A DNA stretch of 64,000 bases, taken from contig NZ_CANMFF010000002.1 of NCBI RefSeq assembly GCF_947497005.1, forward strand, positions 406,464-470,463. Direction: 5' to 3'. Below the pieces are notes generated by a model. That model did not search any database. It was not told the origin of the DNA and saw nothing but the letters and a program-made list of their open reading frames with translations. The stretch is from an uncultured Ruegeria sp. Lineage in GTDB: Bacteria; Pseudomonadota; Alphaproteobacteria; Rhodobacterales; Rhodobacteraceae. Shown here piece by piece: positions 18,622 through 27,604 of this stretch (its first letter is position 1; every line of letters begins with the position of its first letter). Made by a program: the position numbers and the translations under genes.

Positions 18622-19265
18622 TGAATACGCCCGCCACTCAGCTTCACCTGTCGGTCAAGCCGCGCAGCGATCTGTTGTGAATGTGTAACCAAAAGCAGTG
18701 CAGCACCGGTTTCTGCGACCAGCGACAACATCAGATCCAGTACATTGGCGCTGGCGGTTTCGTCCAGATTTCCCGTGGGTTCATCTGCCAGCAGCAGCTT
18801 CGGGCGCGCGGCCATGGCCCGGCCGATTGCGACCCTCTGCTGTTGTCCGCCTGACAGACTTTCGGGATAGCGGTCCAACAATTCGGAAAGGCCCAACCGT
18901 TCCGTCAGATGCGCGCTCCACCGGGCATCCTCAGCACCGGCAAGCCGGGCGTGAAAAGAAAGGTTTTGTGCAACGGTCAGTGATGGGATCAGGTTGAATT
19001 GCTGAAACACGAGCGAGACTTGCCTGCGCCGCAAACTGGCGCGCCCAGCATCGTCCAAAGGTGACAACGGTGTGCCATTCAATGTGATTTCGCCGCCGTC
19101 GAAACTGTCCAATGCAGCGGCAAGGTTCAGCAACGTACTTTTGCCACTGCCGCTTTCTCCGGTCAGGGCCAGCGTCTGCCCGTGATCAAGGGTCAGCGAC
19201 ACGTCGCGCAGAACGGGCCGCCCTCCGGGATAGGTTTTCTGAACACGGTCGATGGTCACCAGCAT
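18618..19265 (-). CDS. ABC transporter ATP-binding protein (LolD/YbbA type)
   Basis: A 215-aa ATPase. Walker A is GESGSGKST (about 36-44), the signature is LSGGQQQR (about 140-147) and Walker B is LLLADEPTGNLD (about 157-168). VFQQFNLIPSLTVAQNL is typical of the MacB/LolD/FtsE subfamily that pairs with FtsX-type permeases. The ATG at 19265 starts the canonical MLVTIDRVQKTYPGG; the frame extends upstream but without coding character. It is the first gene of the exporter operon ATPase-permease-AttH. Confidence 0.92.
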   Translation of the reverse strand: MLVTIDRVQKTYPGGRPVLRDVSLTLDHGQTLALTGESGSGKSTLLNLAAALDSFDGGEITLNGTPLSPLDDAGRASLRRRQVSLVFQQFNLIPSLTVAQNLSFHARLAGAEDARWSAHLTERLGLSELLDRYPESLSGGQQQRVAIGRAMAARPKLLLADEPTGNLDETASANVLDLMLSLVAETGAALLLVTHSQQIAARLDRQVKLSGGRIQ

Positions 19266-19429
19266 GATCTGCCCTTTTTTAAGATCAGGATGTGCAATGG
19301 ATTTCCAAACTGTCCAGTGCAGACCTGCATCCGGTTCCATTCGCCGCAGGCAAGAACCCGTGGTGTCGGGCTTGTGCCTTGTATCCCGAAAGGTCATTCT
19401 GCACCGAAGATCCCTTGCTGTAATTCAGG

Positions 19430-19873
19430 ATGAAAAACATGACGTTGCTGCATCAGATCATTTGGGGAAGTACCTTTTTAGGTCTTTGCTTTGTGATCGA
19501 GATCCTCTTTCTGACCTGGTGCACGATGGTCATCATCAAACTGGAAGGAAAATGGTCTCAAAAGGGGGTTTTCGTTGCAACGGCCGGGCCGATCGCCATA
19601 GCATTGGTGTTCATCATCGCGATACATACCATTCAGGTTTGGATCTGGGCCATTGTCTGGGTGTTGCTTGAGGTTCTGCCGGACTGGAACTCGGCCATCT
19701 ACTTTTCGCTGGTGACGTTCACGACTCTCGGCTACGGCGACATTGTTCTTGGCGAAGGGCTGCGCATTTTTGGATCTTTTGCCTCGGTCACGGGCCTCTT
19801 GGCATTTGGATTGTCGACGGCCTATCTGGTGGCGCTGATGACCCGTGTTTTTCAGGAAAATTTCTTTTCCTAG
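19430..19873 (+). CDS. Two-TM-type potassium channel
   Basis: A 147-aa membrane protein with a clear K+ selectivity filter, TTLGYGD (98-104), preceded by a pore helix (SAIYFSLVTF) and followed by a final membrane helix. Two further hydrophobic segments lie in the N-terminal half (about 8-36 and 46-80), giving three to four helices in all. There is no RCK or nucleotide-binding domain, so gating is not evident. Many alphaproteobacteria carry such ion-channel proteins. It converges on the cardiolipin synthase gene with a four-base overlap. Confidence 0.88.
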   Translation: MKNMTLLHQIIWGSTFLGLCFVIEILFLTWCTMVIIKLEGKWSQKGVFVATAGPIAIALVFIIAIHTIQVWIWAIVWVLLEVLPDWNSAIYFSLVTFTTLGYGDIVLGEGLRIFGSFASVTGLLAFGLSTAYLVALMTRVFQENFFS

Positions 19874-21282
19874 AGGATCGGGGCAAACAGCCGTGCCAAC
19901 GGCGCACCAAATCGGATATGCGCAGGCTGTTGAGATAACGTGCGTGTCAACTCATAGCTCGCCTCGAAATCCGTTCGCAGCATTTGATCTACCGCCAGCG
20001 CAGCACGAGAGTCAAAAAACAGTGCCATCGCCTCAAAGTTCAGCCGGAAGGATCGGTTGTCCAGATTGGTCGTGCCGACGGCGGCCAGAGTGTCATCAAC
20101 CACAAGTACTTTTTGATGCATGAAACCGTCCGTATAACGGAACACGCGCGCGCCGCAGTCACGGATCTCGTCGAAATAGGCAAAAGCGGCCAGCCACGGC
20201 AAGCGGTGATCAATCACGTCCGGAACGAGGATACGCACATCCACGCCACGCATCGCCGCGTGTTGCAGTGCGGTCATGACATCGATGTCGGGAACAAAAT
20301 AGGGCGATGCAATCCACAACCGCTCTTTCGCCTCGGCAATTGCCGAAAAGAACATCATGGCACCGGTTTCCGTTTCATCGCCGGGGCCTGTTGCCACCAA
20401 TAGGGCATTCATGTCCTGCTCGGATACGCTGCCCGCCCAATCAAGATCATCAATCAGGTCTTCGTCACGAGCCCAGTGCCAGTCTTCCGTGAAGATGAGT
20501 TGCAATTGCCTGACGATATGACCCGTCATCCTGATATGCGTGTCTCGCCAATGGCCGAAATGCGGGTCTTCGCCCAGATATTCAACACCTACGTTGTGAC
20601 CACCGATAAAGCCTGTTTCGCCGTCGATAATGACGGTCTTGCGGTGGTTCCGATAATTCAGTTGAAACCTGAAATTGGGGCCGCGTTGCTGGCGCGGGTC
20701 GGCCACGTCGATTCCAGCATCGCGCATTGTGTCGAGATAGGTGTTTGGCAAGCCATAGCTTCCGACGGCATCGGTCATGAAACGGACATGCACACCACGT
20801 TTCGCAGCCTCTATCAGTTTGGTTTGCAGCTTACGTCCCAACGCATCGTCTCTGATGATGTAGAACTGGATCAGGATATAGTTCTTGGCCTTGTCCAAGG
20901 CTTCAAAAATGGCATCGAATGTCGCCTGACCATCGACCAGAAGCTGAGCGCCATTGCCACTTGAAATCGGAAGATGGGCCAAAAACTCAAACGGTCGTGG
21001 ATTGATCGACATCTTGGACGGGTCAGGTCTGGAATAATCAGCAAAGGTCTTGATCCCCTCGACGACCCGTTCACTTTGCTGGCGTGCAATACGATAGCCG
21101 CGAAACCGATGATGCCCCAGAAACAGGTATAACGGCACAGCAAAGAATGGGGCTGACACCAGAAAGACCACCCAGCCAACGGCCCCTTGCGGCGTCCGCG
21201 CAGTTTGCGCGGCGCGGACTGAAAACACGATGGCCGTCGCGTACAACGTGAAAACAAAGATGGAAACAAGCACTGTCCACAT
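19870..21282 (-). CDS. cls: Cardiolipin synthase
   Basis: Phospholipase D superfamily enzyme that joins two phosphatidylglycerols. Two N-terminal hydrophobic segments (about 3-20 and 36-55) anchor it in the membrane. The two HKD motifs are H213-K215-D220 (HRKTVIID) and H389-K391-D396 (HQKVLVVD), each followed by the usual GG/GTTN glycine region. At 470 aa it matches the ClsA type. Its stop overlaps the potassium channel gene on the other strand by four bases. It lies 24 bases downstream of the HAD gene on the same strand and may be cotranscribed with it. Confidence 0.93.
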   Translation of the reverse strand: MWTVLVSIFVFTLYATAIVFSVRAAQTARTPQGAVGWVVFLVSAPFFAVPLYLFLGHHRFRGYRIARQQSERVVEGIKTFADYSRPDPSKMSINPRPFEFLAHLPISSGNGAQLLVDGQATFDAIFEALDKAKNYILIQFYIIRDDALGRKLQTKLIEAAKRGVHVRFMTDAVGSYGLPNTYLDTMRDAGIDVADPRQQRGPNFRFQLNYRNHRKTVIIDGETGFIGGHNVGVEYLGEDPHFGHWRDTHIRMTGHIVRQLQLIFTEDWHWARDEDLIDDLDWAGSVSEQDMNALLVATGPGDETETGAMMFFSAIAEAKERLWIASPYFVPDIDVMTALQHAAMRGVDVRILVPDVIDHRLPWLAAFAYFDEIRDCGARVFRYTDGFMHQKVLVVDDTLAAVGTTNLDNRSFRLNFEAMALFFDSRAALAVDQMLRTDFEASYELTRTLSQQPAHIRFGAPLARLFAPIL

Positions 21283-21306
21283 GGCGTCTTAAGTCTTTCG
21301 GGCCGT

Positions 21307-22296
21307 TCAGTTTCTTCCAGTGTAGACCCGTGACCAATCTTTCGCCATATCGACTATGATCCAGCCCTTGTTCGGTCCCTGATCCAGACCATCAACCAAC
21401 CCTCCAACAGGGCTTTCGCGGTCATAAGCCCATTCCCGCTCGGCATCCGTATGATGGATCAGAACCCCCAGACGAGGCCCGTCACCCGAGGTGGTCCAGT
21501 CCAGCATGGCGAAATCGCCGTCCGAATTGCCCCCGGCCAGAATTGGGCGCTTGCCGATTGTGCGTTCGATGTTGATGGGTTTGCCTTCCTTGTCATCGAC
21601 AAAGGCAATCCCGGGGGCCTTTATGACTGTGGGAACTCCATCGATGTCTTCGAAGGTGGAATTAGCATAGGTGCCCAAAATCTGTTCAGGCGGGATGCCA
21701 TAGGCCTGTTCCGCGAAGACCCGCATGAAGTGAATACCGCCGCCCGAGACAATATAGGTTTTGAACCCTTCGTCCCGCAGATAGCGCAATAGCTCGACCA
21801 TGGGCTGATAGGTCATTTGGTCATAGGGCAAACCGGTGTCTGGGTGCCGGGCCGAGGCCAGCCATTCGGCGACTTCAGTCTGAAACTCCTCGACGCTGGT
21901 TCCGGAATGCGATGCGTTCACGACTTCGATCAATGCATCGTGGCCCCCTTGAAGAACGGTCGCAAGATCATCTTCGGAGGCAGCTTTCAAAGCAGGTGTG
22001 GACAGTATCGATGGATCCTGTTCAGCCAGTTCTGAGAGCCTGTCCATGGCAAATAAAAACTGGAAGTAAACCGGCTGTTCGGCCCAAAGCGTTCCGTCAT
22101 TGTCAAACACTGCGATCCGGGCTGCTGGGGTTACGTAGCTTGCGTTTTCAGGATCCGTCACCGCCTCGACAAATTCAACGATACGGTCCCGCGTTTCCGA
22201 GGCCGCCCATGAGGGCAGCGGATCTGCGGATGCCGTGACGCTTGCAAATCCATTCAGTACGACTGCAACAGCCAAGGCTAGGGGCGCTCTTGTCAT
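21307..22296 (-). CDS. Periplasmic HAD-superfamily phosphatase
   Basis: A 329-aa HAD hydrolase with a Sec signal peptide (MTRAPLALAVAVVLNGFASVTASA), so it acts in the periplasm. Motif I is FDNDGTLW (nucleophile D65, acid D67), motif II is the serine in IVSGGG, and motif IV is GNSDGDFAM. The closest recognisable style is a secreted SerB-like phosphatase. The ATG at 22296 has AAGGA about ten bases upstream; an ATG seven codons earlier is also possible. It lies downstream of the arylsulfatase, separated by a terminator. Together they would release phosphate and sulfate from organic esters outside the cytoplasm. Confidence 0.82.
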   Translation of the reverse strand: MTRAPLALAVAVVLNGFASVTASADPLPSWAASETRDRIVEFVEAVTDPENASYVTPAARIAVFDNDGTLWAEQPVYFQFLFAMDRLSELAEQDPSILSTPALKAASEDDLATVLQGGHDALIEVVNASHSGTSVEEFQTEVAEWLASARHPDTGLPYDQMTYQPMVELLRYLRDEGFKTYIVSGGGIHFMRVFAEQAYGIPPEQILGTYANSTFEDIDGVPTVIKAPGIAFVDDKEGKPINIERTIGKRPILAGGNSDGDFAMLDWTTSGDGPRLGVLIHHTDAEREWAYDRESPVGGLVDGLDQGPNKGWIIVDMAKDWSRVYTGRN

Positions 22297-22340
22297 GGCC
22301 TTTTTCCTTCGACGCATGTTTTGGCAAAAATACCGTTGTT

Positions 22341-22380
22341 AAAACAAGAAACCCGCAGCGCCGTTCAGGTGCTGCGGGTT
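22341..22380 (-). terminator. Rho-independent terminator after the arylsulfatase
   Basis: Read on the minus strand, AACCCGCAGC and GCTGCGGGTT form a ten-base-pair stem with an 11-base loop, followed by TCTTGTTTT. It lies 15 bases after the sulfatase stop. Confidence 0.8.
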
Positions 22381-22394
22381 CAGGTGTCGTGAAT

Positions 22395-23996
22395 TTACTT
22401 GGAGCCGACCTGACTGAAGATCTTGTCCTTGGCGTCGCCAATCGTAAAGCTACCCGGCTTCTGACGCGGCGGGAACTCTTCGAAGGTTTCCAGGAACTGG
22501 CCCACATATTCTGCCGCAGGCAACAGCAGATAAACGCGGTCTATATACCAGTCCCAATAGGTGTTGGACGTGACATTGGACCGCTCATACGGATCGCGGC
22601 GCAGGTTAAAGAGCAACGGAATACGCAGTTCGGTCCAAGGCTCGGCCCAGGCGCGCAAAGTCTGCGGATAACGGTGCTCAAGAAACACTGCTTTCCAGTC
22701 GTCATAACGCAGTGCGGTCAGATCACCGTCGTCCGAGAAGTAGAAAATCTCGTGACGTGGGCCTTCATCTGCTTCACCGGTTAGGTATGGCAGGAAGTTG
22801 TATCCATCCAGATGCACTTTGTAGTCTCGCCCGCCGCCGACTTCGGCCACGGAAATCCCTTCAAGCAGTTGTTCCTTGATGTCCGGATTTCCAGCAACCG
22901 CCAGATATGTCGGCAACCAGTCCATGTGATGCATGATTTCATTGCTGATTGAACCGGCCTCGATTTGACCCGGCCAGCGAACCATAGACGGTACGCGCCA
23001 ACCACCTTCGTAGTTGGTGTTCTTTTCACCTCGGAACGGCGTCATCGCCGCATCCGGCCAGGTGTTCATGTGCGGGCCGTTGTCGGTGGAATAATGGACG
23101 ATCGTGTTGTCCGCGATCCCCAGTTCATCCAGCAGGGCAAGGAATTGGCCGATATGCATGTCATGCTCGATCATCCCTGCTTGGTACTCATCCATGTGCT
23201 TGCCGGCGATTTCGTCGGCTTTTGTGCGCATTTCGTCTTTGACATGAGTACGGAAGTGCATTCTGGTGCCAGACCACCAAACAAACCACGGAACACCTTC
23301 TTCGGTCTTGCGCGTAATGAAGTCGAGCGCGGCCGCAACCGTTTCGTCATCCACCGTTTCCATACGCTTTTTGGTCAACGGGCCGGTGTCTTCGATCGTT
23401 CCGTCAGCCTTGGATTTTATGACCCCCCGCGGACCGAACCGTTCGCGGAATTCGGGGTTTTGGGGATAGTCTTCGTTCTCAGGCTCTTCTTCGGCGTTCA
23501 GGTGGTAGAGATTTCCGAAAAATTCATCAAACCCATGATTGGTCGGTAACATCTCGTCCCGATCGCCCAAATGGTTCTTGCCAAACTGACCCGTTGCATA
23601 GCCTTGAGCTTTTAGAAGGCCGGCAATTGTAGGGTCTTCAACCTGCATGCCCTCTTTTGCACCCGGTAAGCCCACTTTGGACAGACCGGTGCGGAACACA
23701 GACTGGCCCATGATAAACGAGGACCGGCCAGCCGTGCAGGATTGTTCGCCATAGTAGTCAGTGAAGATCATGCCTTCCTTGGCGACTCTGTCGATATTGG
23801 GTGTCTGATATCCCATCAGGCCCATGGTATAGGCCGAGATGTTAGATTGACCGATGTCGTCGCCCCATATCACAAGAATATTGGGCTTTTGATCCTGTGC
23901 CCAAGCTGGCAGGGCAAGGGTAACAGCAACTGTTGCCACTGCGAACCTGCGCATTGCGCTGCGCCAATTGTTTGCAATCATTCGTGGAGGTGACAT
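22395..23996 (-). CDS. Arylsulfatase (type I, formylglycine-dependent)
   Basis: A 533-aa alkaline-phosphatase-superfamily sulfatase with a signal peptide (RRFAVATVAVTLALPAWAQ). The metal-binding D46-D47 sits in LVIWGDDIG. The formylglycine site is C87-T-A-G-R91, the C-x-A-x-R variant of the C-x-P-x-R motif, so a formylglycine-generating enzyme is needed from elsewhere. Conserved metal/sulfate residues continue in NHGFDEFFG and HYSTDNGPH. The ATG at 23996 has AGGAG six bases upstream, which decides the start despite an inner ATG at the signal core. The substrate is probably an organosulfate ester; which one is not visible. A Crp-family gene is divergent from it. Confidence 0.9.
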   Translation of the reverse strand: MSPPRMIANNWRSAMRRFAVATVAVTLALPAWAQDQKPNILVIWGDDIGQSNISAYTMGLMGYQTPNIDRVAKEGMIFTDYYGEQSCTAGRSSFIMGQSVFRTGLSKVGLPGAKEGMQVEDPTIAGLLKAQGYATGQFGKNHLGDRDEMLPTNHGFDEFFGNLYHLNAEEEPENEDYPQNPEFRERFGPRGVIKSKADGTIEDTGPLTKKRMETVDDETVAAALDFITRKTEEGVPWFVWWSGTRMHFRTHVKDEMRTKADEIAGKHMDEYQAGMIEHDMHIGQFLALLDELGIADNTIVHYSTDNGPHMNTWPDAAMTPFRGEKNTNYEGGWRVPSMVRWPGQIEAGSISNEIMHHMDWLPTYLAVAGNPDIKEQLLEGISVAEVGGGRDYKVHLDGYNFLPYLTGEADEGPRHEIFYFSDDGDLTALRYDDWKAVFLEHRYPQTLRAWAEPWTELRIPLLFNLRRDPYERSNVTSNTYWDWYIDRVYLLLPAAEYVGQFLETFEEFPPRQKPGSFTIGDAKDKIFSQVGSK

Positions 23997-24155
23997 TGAG
24001 TGCTCCTGATTTAACGAGCTTTAACAACCCGGAAAATTGAAATTTAGAAGAAGCGGCTAGCTTTAAGGTCGAAGCCGCAGGCAAGTTGTTGAATGCCTGA
24101 ACAAAAATTAGCTGTTTGTCCGGGAATCGAACGGAACTAGCTTAAGCGATGAAAC

Positions 24156-24193
24156 GTATCTAAAACTTATCATATGATCATTTTGAAAGATAC
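24156..24193. promoter_or_regulatory. Nested palindromes upstream of the Crp-family gene
   Basis: The perfect palindrome ATCATATGAT (24169-24178) is nested almost centrally inside the inverted repeat GTATCT (24156-24161) and AGATAC (24188-24193), ending just before the ATG at 24196. The dyad is placed to overlap a promoter or ribosome site, so it could be an operator for autoregulation. No match to a named consensus is claimed. Confidence 0.35.
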
Positions 24194-24195
24194 AA

Positions 24196-24876
24196 ATGTT
24201 TGATACTGATGGAGATCTGCGGATCCTGACTCAAACCGACTGGTTTGGCACGCGCGCTTCAAGTTTTCAGAAGAATCTTATGACTTGTGGGGTTCCCAAA
24301 ACCTTTGACCCTGGCGAAACCCTTTACCATTATGGTGACCAGGCAAATGGCATTTACGCTGTACTTGATGGATCTGTTCAGATCACTGCGCCTGCCGACG
24401 ACGGGCAGGAACTTGTCTTGCATCAGGACGGTACAGGCTTCTGGATCGGGGATCTCGCACTTTTTGCCGAAGCGCAGAGACTGGTCAGCGTAGTGGCCAC
24501 GCAAAAGACACGCACATTGTTCTTTCCCAACTCCCGCGTGGAACGAATGGTTCAGGAAACCCCCGAATACGTTCGTGATTTCTATGCGCTGACTCGTGAA
24601 AATATGAAGACTGCTTTACGTATTATGGCGAACTTGGCGGTAACTGGATCGGAAAAGCGTCTGGTGCTGCGGTTGCTGCATCTGGACGAAGGCGCTTCGA
24701 AATCGGATGGCTGGATCGTTGTGTCTCAGGAAGAGCTTGCTGAACTGGTGGCGGTATCTCAGCCGACTTTGCACCGAAATCTTCACCGCCTGGCGGATTT
24801 AGGTCTTGTAGAGTTAGCTTATGGTAGGCTGAGGTTGATCGATAGGCGCGAGTTGATCGCAAGCTGTCAAAGTTGA
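24196..24876 (+). CDS. Crp/Fnr-family transcriptional regulator
   Basis: A 226-aa regulator with an N-terminal cyclic-nucleotide-binding-like domain (YHYGDQANGIYAVLDGSVQI) and a C-terminal winged helix (VSQEELAELVAVSQPTLHRN, about 175-195). It lacks the four-cysteine cluster of Fnr, and the RxS cAMP phosphate pocket of Crp is not evident, so the signal is unknown. It is divergent from the arylsulfatase and its stop is three bases from the convergent BatD stop. Control of the sulfatase is the simplest inference. Confidence 0.86.
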   Translation: MFDTDGDLRILTQTDWFGTRASSFQKNLMTCGVPKTFDPGETLYHYGDQANGIYAVLDGSVQITAPADDGQELVLHQDGTGFWIGDLALFAEAQRLVSVVATQKTRTLFFPNSRVERMVQETPEYVRDFYALTRENMKTALRIMANLAVTGSEKRLVLRLLHLDEGASKSDGWIVVSQEELAELVAVSQPTLHRNLHRLADLGLVELAYGRLRLIDRRELIASCQS

Positions 24877-24879
24877 AAT

Positions 24880-26109
24880 CTAAGGATTGAGCGGGGGCAG
24901 GGATCTGCTCTGCCGTGTTGCCGAACCCCTCAGCGCACCTAGGCTCTGTAATGCAGACCCCCAATCCTCTGGTCTCTTTTGAGGTATCTTGGAATACCGC
25001 GCCGCGCCGATCTGCGTCAGACTGCGCTCGAGACCCGAAGAGCGCGCGGGTTGAGTGCTACGCGATTTCCAAAGCTCTAACGCCTCGTAAGCAGCGGGCA
25101 AGTCCTGTGATTGCAGGGCGTTTCTCAAGGAATCGAAAGCATATTTTTCAGAGGCGAAGTATGAGCGCCGCCGCTCAGCCTTCCAAACTTTATAGCGGGG
25201 GCGAAGAAAACGCACCAATGCCCAAAGCGCGAGTGCAAGAACTGTAAGACAAAGCACCGCCTGGATGATGGTTTCCATATCAGGCGGCTGCCGCTTGGGC
25301 GGTGTAAGGGTAAGTTCGATTGATGGAACCGAGGCCGTTTCGACCAGATTGGTGTCCAGATTGAACCAGTCGATCGAAACTGCTGGCAATTGTGCTTTAC
25401 CGCCTTCCTGCGCGATGTACACAGTTTCTTCGACGCGTTGTCCGGACAGCACGCCACGATCTTCGGTTTCTAAAAATCGGGGCTCTTTGGGATAGGCGCG
25501 CAGCAAAGGGCTTTGGACTTGCGACGACAACTGGGGGATCATCAAAGGCGTGGTGCCCGTGACTATCGCGCTTAACTCGCGAGTGATGGCATCGCCTGCC
25601 TGCATGTCTGTCGGGCCGTCCGTTTTCTGGTTAAGAGAGAAACCGGTCGCGATAATCAACGGATCAAGTCCTCTGGCGCCTTCGGGGATCTCGGCGCTGA
25701 GCTGTATGGGCGGAAGCGGCAGAGAGATCTGGATGGAGTCGTTGGTCTGAGGATCGGCATAGGTCACGACAACCTCTTGCGCATCGAACGCGACCGGGCC
25801 TGCTGCCAAAGGATACACCCGATAGCTGCGCTGCACACCCGACCATGTCTGACCGTTCACGGTTTCGCTAACCGGTCCGGAGGCCCGTTCTGGCAGACGA
25901 ACCAGTAGGTTTTGGTGTTCCAGGGATGGAAATACCGGTGGTTGCGGCATGAACGTTGGAACCAAGACCTTGATGCGAACGATTGCTGGCTGTCCTACGA
26001 TGACGGCCTCGTTCGGGACGTCAATGGTAACCTGCGGCTGGCTGGCCTGATTACTCTGAGCGAGCACTGGAAGCGGTAGAAAGAGAATGAAGAAAACAAG
26101 GTATCTCAT
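24880..26109 (-). CDS. BatD-like protein
   Basis: A 409-aa protein with a signal peptide (MRYLVFFILFLPLPVLAQ), a large extracytoplasmic beta-rich region beginning QVTIDVPNEAVIVGQPAIVRI, one membrane segment near 285-305 (IIQAVLCLTVLALALWALV), and a basic cytoplasmic tail (RPRYKVWKAERRRSYF). This architecture is that of BatD-type proteins that close MoxR/vWA operons. It is the last gene of the operon, with a four-base overlap to the frame before it. Function in envelope stress or protein assembly is inferred from related operons. Confidence 0.8.
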   Translation of the reverse strand: MRYLVFFILFLPLPVLAQSNQASQPQVTIDVPNEAVIVGQPAIVRIKVLVPTFMPQPPVFPSLEHQNLLVRLPERASGPVSETVNGQTWSGVQRSYRVYPLAAGPVAFDAQEVVVTYADPQTNDSIQISLPLPPIQLSAEIPEGARGLDPLIIATGFSLNQKTDGPTDMQAGDAITRELSAIVTGTTPLMIPQLSSQVQSPLLRAYPKEPRFLETEDRGVLSGQRVEETVYIAQEGGKAQLPAVSIDWFNLDTNLVETASVPSIELTLTPPKRQPPDMETIIQAVLCLTVLALALWALVRFLRPRYKVWKAERRRSYFASEKYAFDSLRNALQSQDLPAAYEALELWKSRSTQPARSSGLERSLTQIGAARYSKIPQKRPEDWGSALQSLGALRGSATRQSRSLPPLNP

Positions 26110-27602
26110 TCTCTTTGCACCTGATTATCCAGTAGGAACCTGTTCTTCAGGAAATCCTGCATATCGGTGTCAATCGTACTGATCCACTGATCAGATGACA
26201 AAGTCTGCGGCCCGTCCCTGGTGGTTTGAACCGTGGTTTCGCTGCCGCGCGCCGCGTCATTGTCAAACACCGTGTCATCAGCTCCGATGCCAGCCTCTTC
26301 ACCTGTATCAGACTGTTCGCGCGTCGTTTCAACATAGTCCAGGATGGCCTTGGACACTTCGAGATTGTGCTGGGCTTCCGGCCAGTCCGGACGACGTTCC
26401 AGAGCTGCTTCGAAGGCAGATATGGCAGGACGGTATTCTCGGTTTCTTATGCGTGCCATCCCTTCGGCAAACGCGGCCTCTGGGGTATCCAGCGCGAAAA
26501 AAATGGACGATGCTTCCGAATATTGACCATCCCTGAGATAAGCATATCCCTTGTAATATGGATCCTCAAACAACTCTGCTGCATCACCGAAGCGCTTTTG
26601 GTTCATTGCGTTCTGACCCTGCTGGTCGGGGGTTAAAAACCAATCTCTCCACCCCTCTGCGCTCGATCCGGATGGCGGCAGCACGAACATAGACAGCACT
26701 GCCCAACGGATCACCCATCCCTTGCGGAACCATAGCAGGGTCAACAAAGCAGCAGGCCAGGCCAAGATCCAGCCATTGTCCTGCCAATCCAGGCGTTCAT
26801 CGTCATCCAGAGCCATTGTATAGGCTGATTCAATCTGGCGCATCAGTCGAATGATGTCCCGGTCATCGTCTGAAAATGGAACAATGGATGCGCCCCGGAC
26901 GTTGTCCAACTGGGCGATGCGATCACCATCAGGCAACATGGTGAGAATGAAAATGTCAGTAGTTGAGGAGGTTAACCCCGTTACTTGAGATGGATCCAGG
27001 TCATCCAGAACGAACAGCACAGCCCCTGGGGTATCGCTGTCACCAAGAATGGACTGAGCCAACACAAACGCGCCGGCAGCGGCGTCCCCCGCAGCAGGCA
27101 TTACCGCCGGCGTCAAACCCTCAAGCAAAGGGCGAAGAATGTTGGCGTCTTCGGTCAAGGGGGCGACACGGTGCGACGAGCCCGCATAGGCGATCAGGGC
27201 GGTGCGTGCGCCTGCGCGTTCGTTGATCAGGTCAGTGATCTTGAACCGTGCTCGGTCCAGCCGTGAGGGCGCAAGGTCAGTGTTTTCCATGCTGTCGGTG
27301 ACCTTAAGAGCGATCACCAACGGCGCGGTATCTGCAATCAACGGGTTGGGCGCACGCGACCAAGTCGGACCTGCGGCAGCGAGCGTGACAAGTGTTGCTA
27401 TGATCATGGCAACATCAATGGGGTGAATGTACCGGGTCTCATCCTGACCCAACTGTAAGGCCGCCGCAAGGTGTGGGGCGATCCCCATAGGCGGTTTGGC
27501 CTCAGCCGAATGGTTGGGTCTGATCACCCACCATAACGCGATGATCGGGATGAGAAGCAGCAGGTAGTAGCCTCGGATAAAATGGAAATCTGTCAGGTCC
27601 AT
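26106..27602 (-). CDS. vWA-domain membrane protein with TPR region (BatB/BatC-like)
   Basis: A 498-aa protein with an N-terminal membrane segment pair, a vWA domain (about 93-260), another membrane segment near 280-310, and a C-terminal TPR-like region (about 350-440: YSEASSIFFALDTPEAAFAEG, REYRPAISAFEAALERRPDW). It therefore combines BatB and BatC in one chain. The MIDAS motif is KVTDS (K100-S104) instead of DxSxS: the first metal aspartate is a lysine. The ATG at 27602 is two bases past the BatA stop; a TTG at 27608 would overlap it. Likely a membrane-anchored scaffold for the MoxR system. Confidence 0.82.
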   Translation of the reverse strand: MDLTDFHFIRGYYLLLLIPIIALWWVIRPNHSAEAKPPMGIAPHLAAALQLGQDETRYIHPIDVAMIIATLVTLAAAGPTWSRAPNPLIADTAPLVIALKVTDSMENTDLAPSRLDRARFKITDLINERAGARTALIAYAGSSHRVAPLTEDANILRPLLEGLTPAVMPAAGDAAAGAFVLAQSILGDSDTPGAVLFVLDDLDPSQVTGLTSSTTDIFILTMLPDGDRIAQLDNVRGASIVPFSDDDRDIIRLMRQIESAYTMALDDDERLDWQDNGWILAWPAALLTLLWFRKGWVIRWAVLSMFVLPPSGSSAEGWRDWFLTPDQQGQNAMNQKRFGDAAELFEDPYYKGYAYLRDGQYSEASSIFFALDTPEAAFAEGMARIRNREYRPAISAFEAALERRPDWPEAQHNLEVSKAILDYVETTREQSDTGEEAGIGADDTVFDNDAARGSETTVQTTRDGPQTLSSDQWISTIDTDMQDFLKNRFLLDNQVQRE

Positions 27603-27604
27603 TG

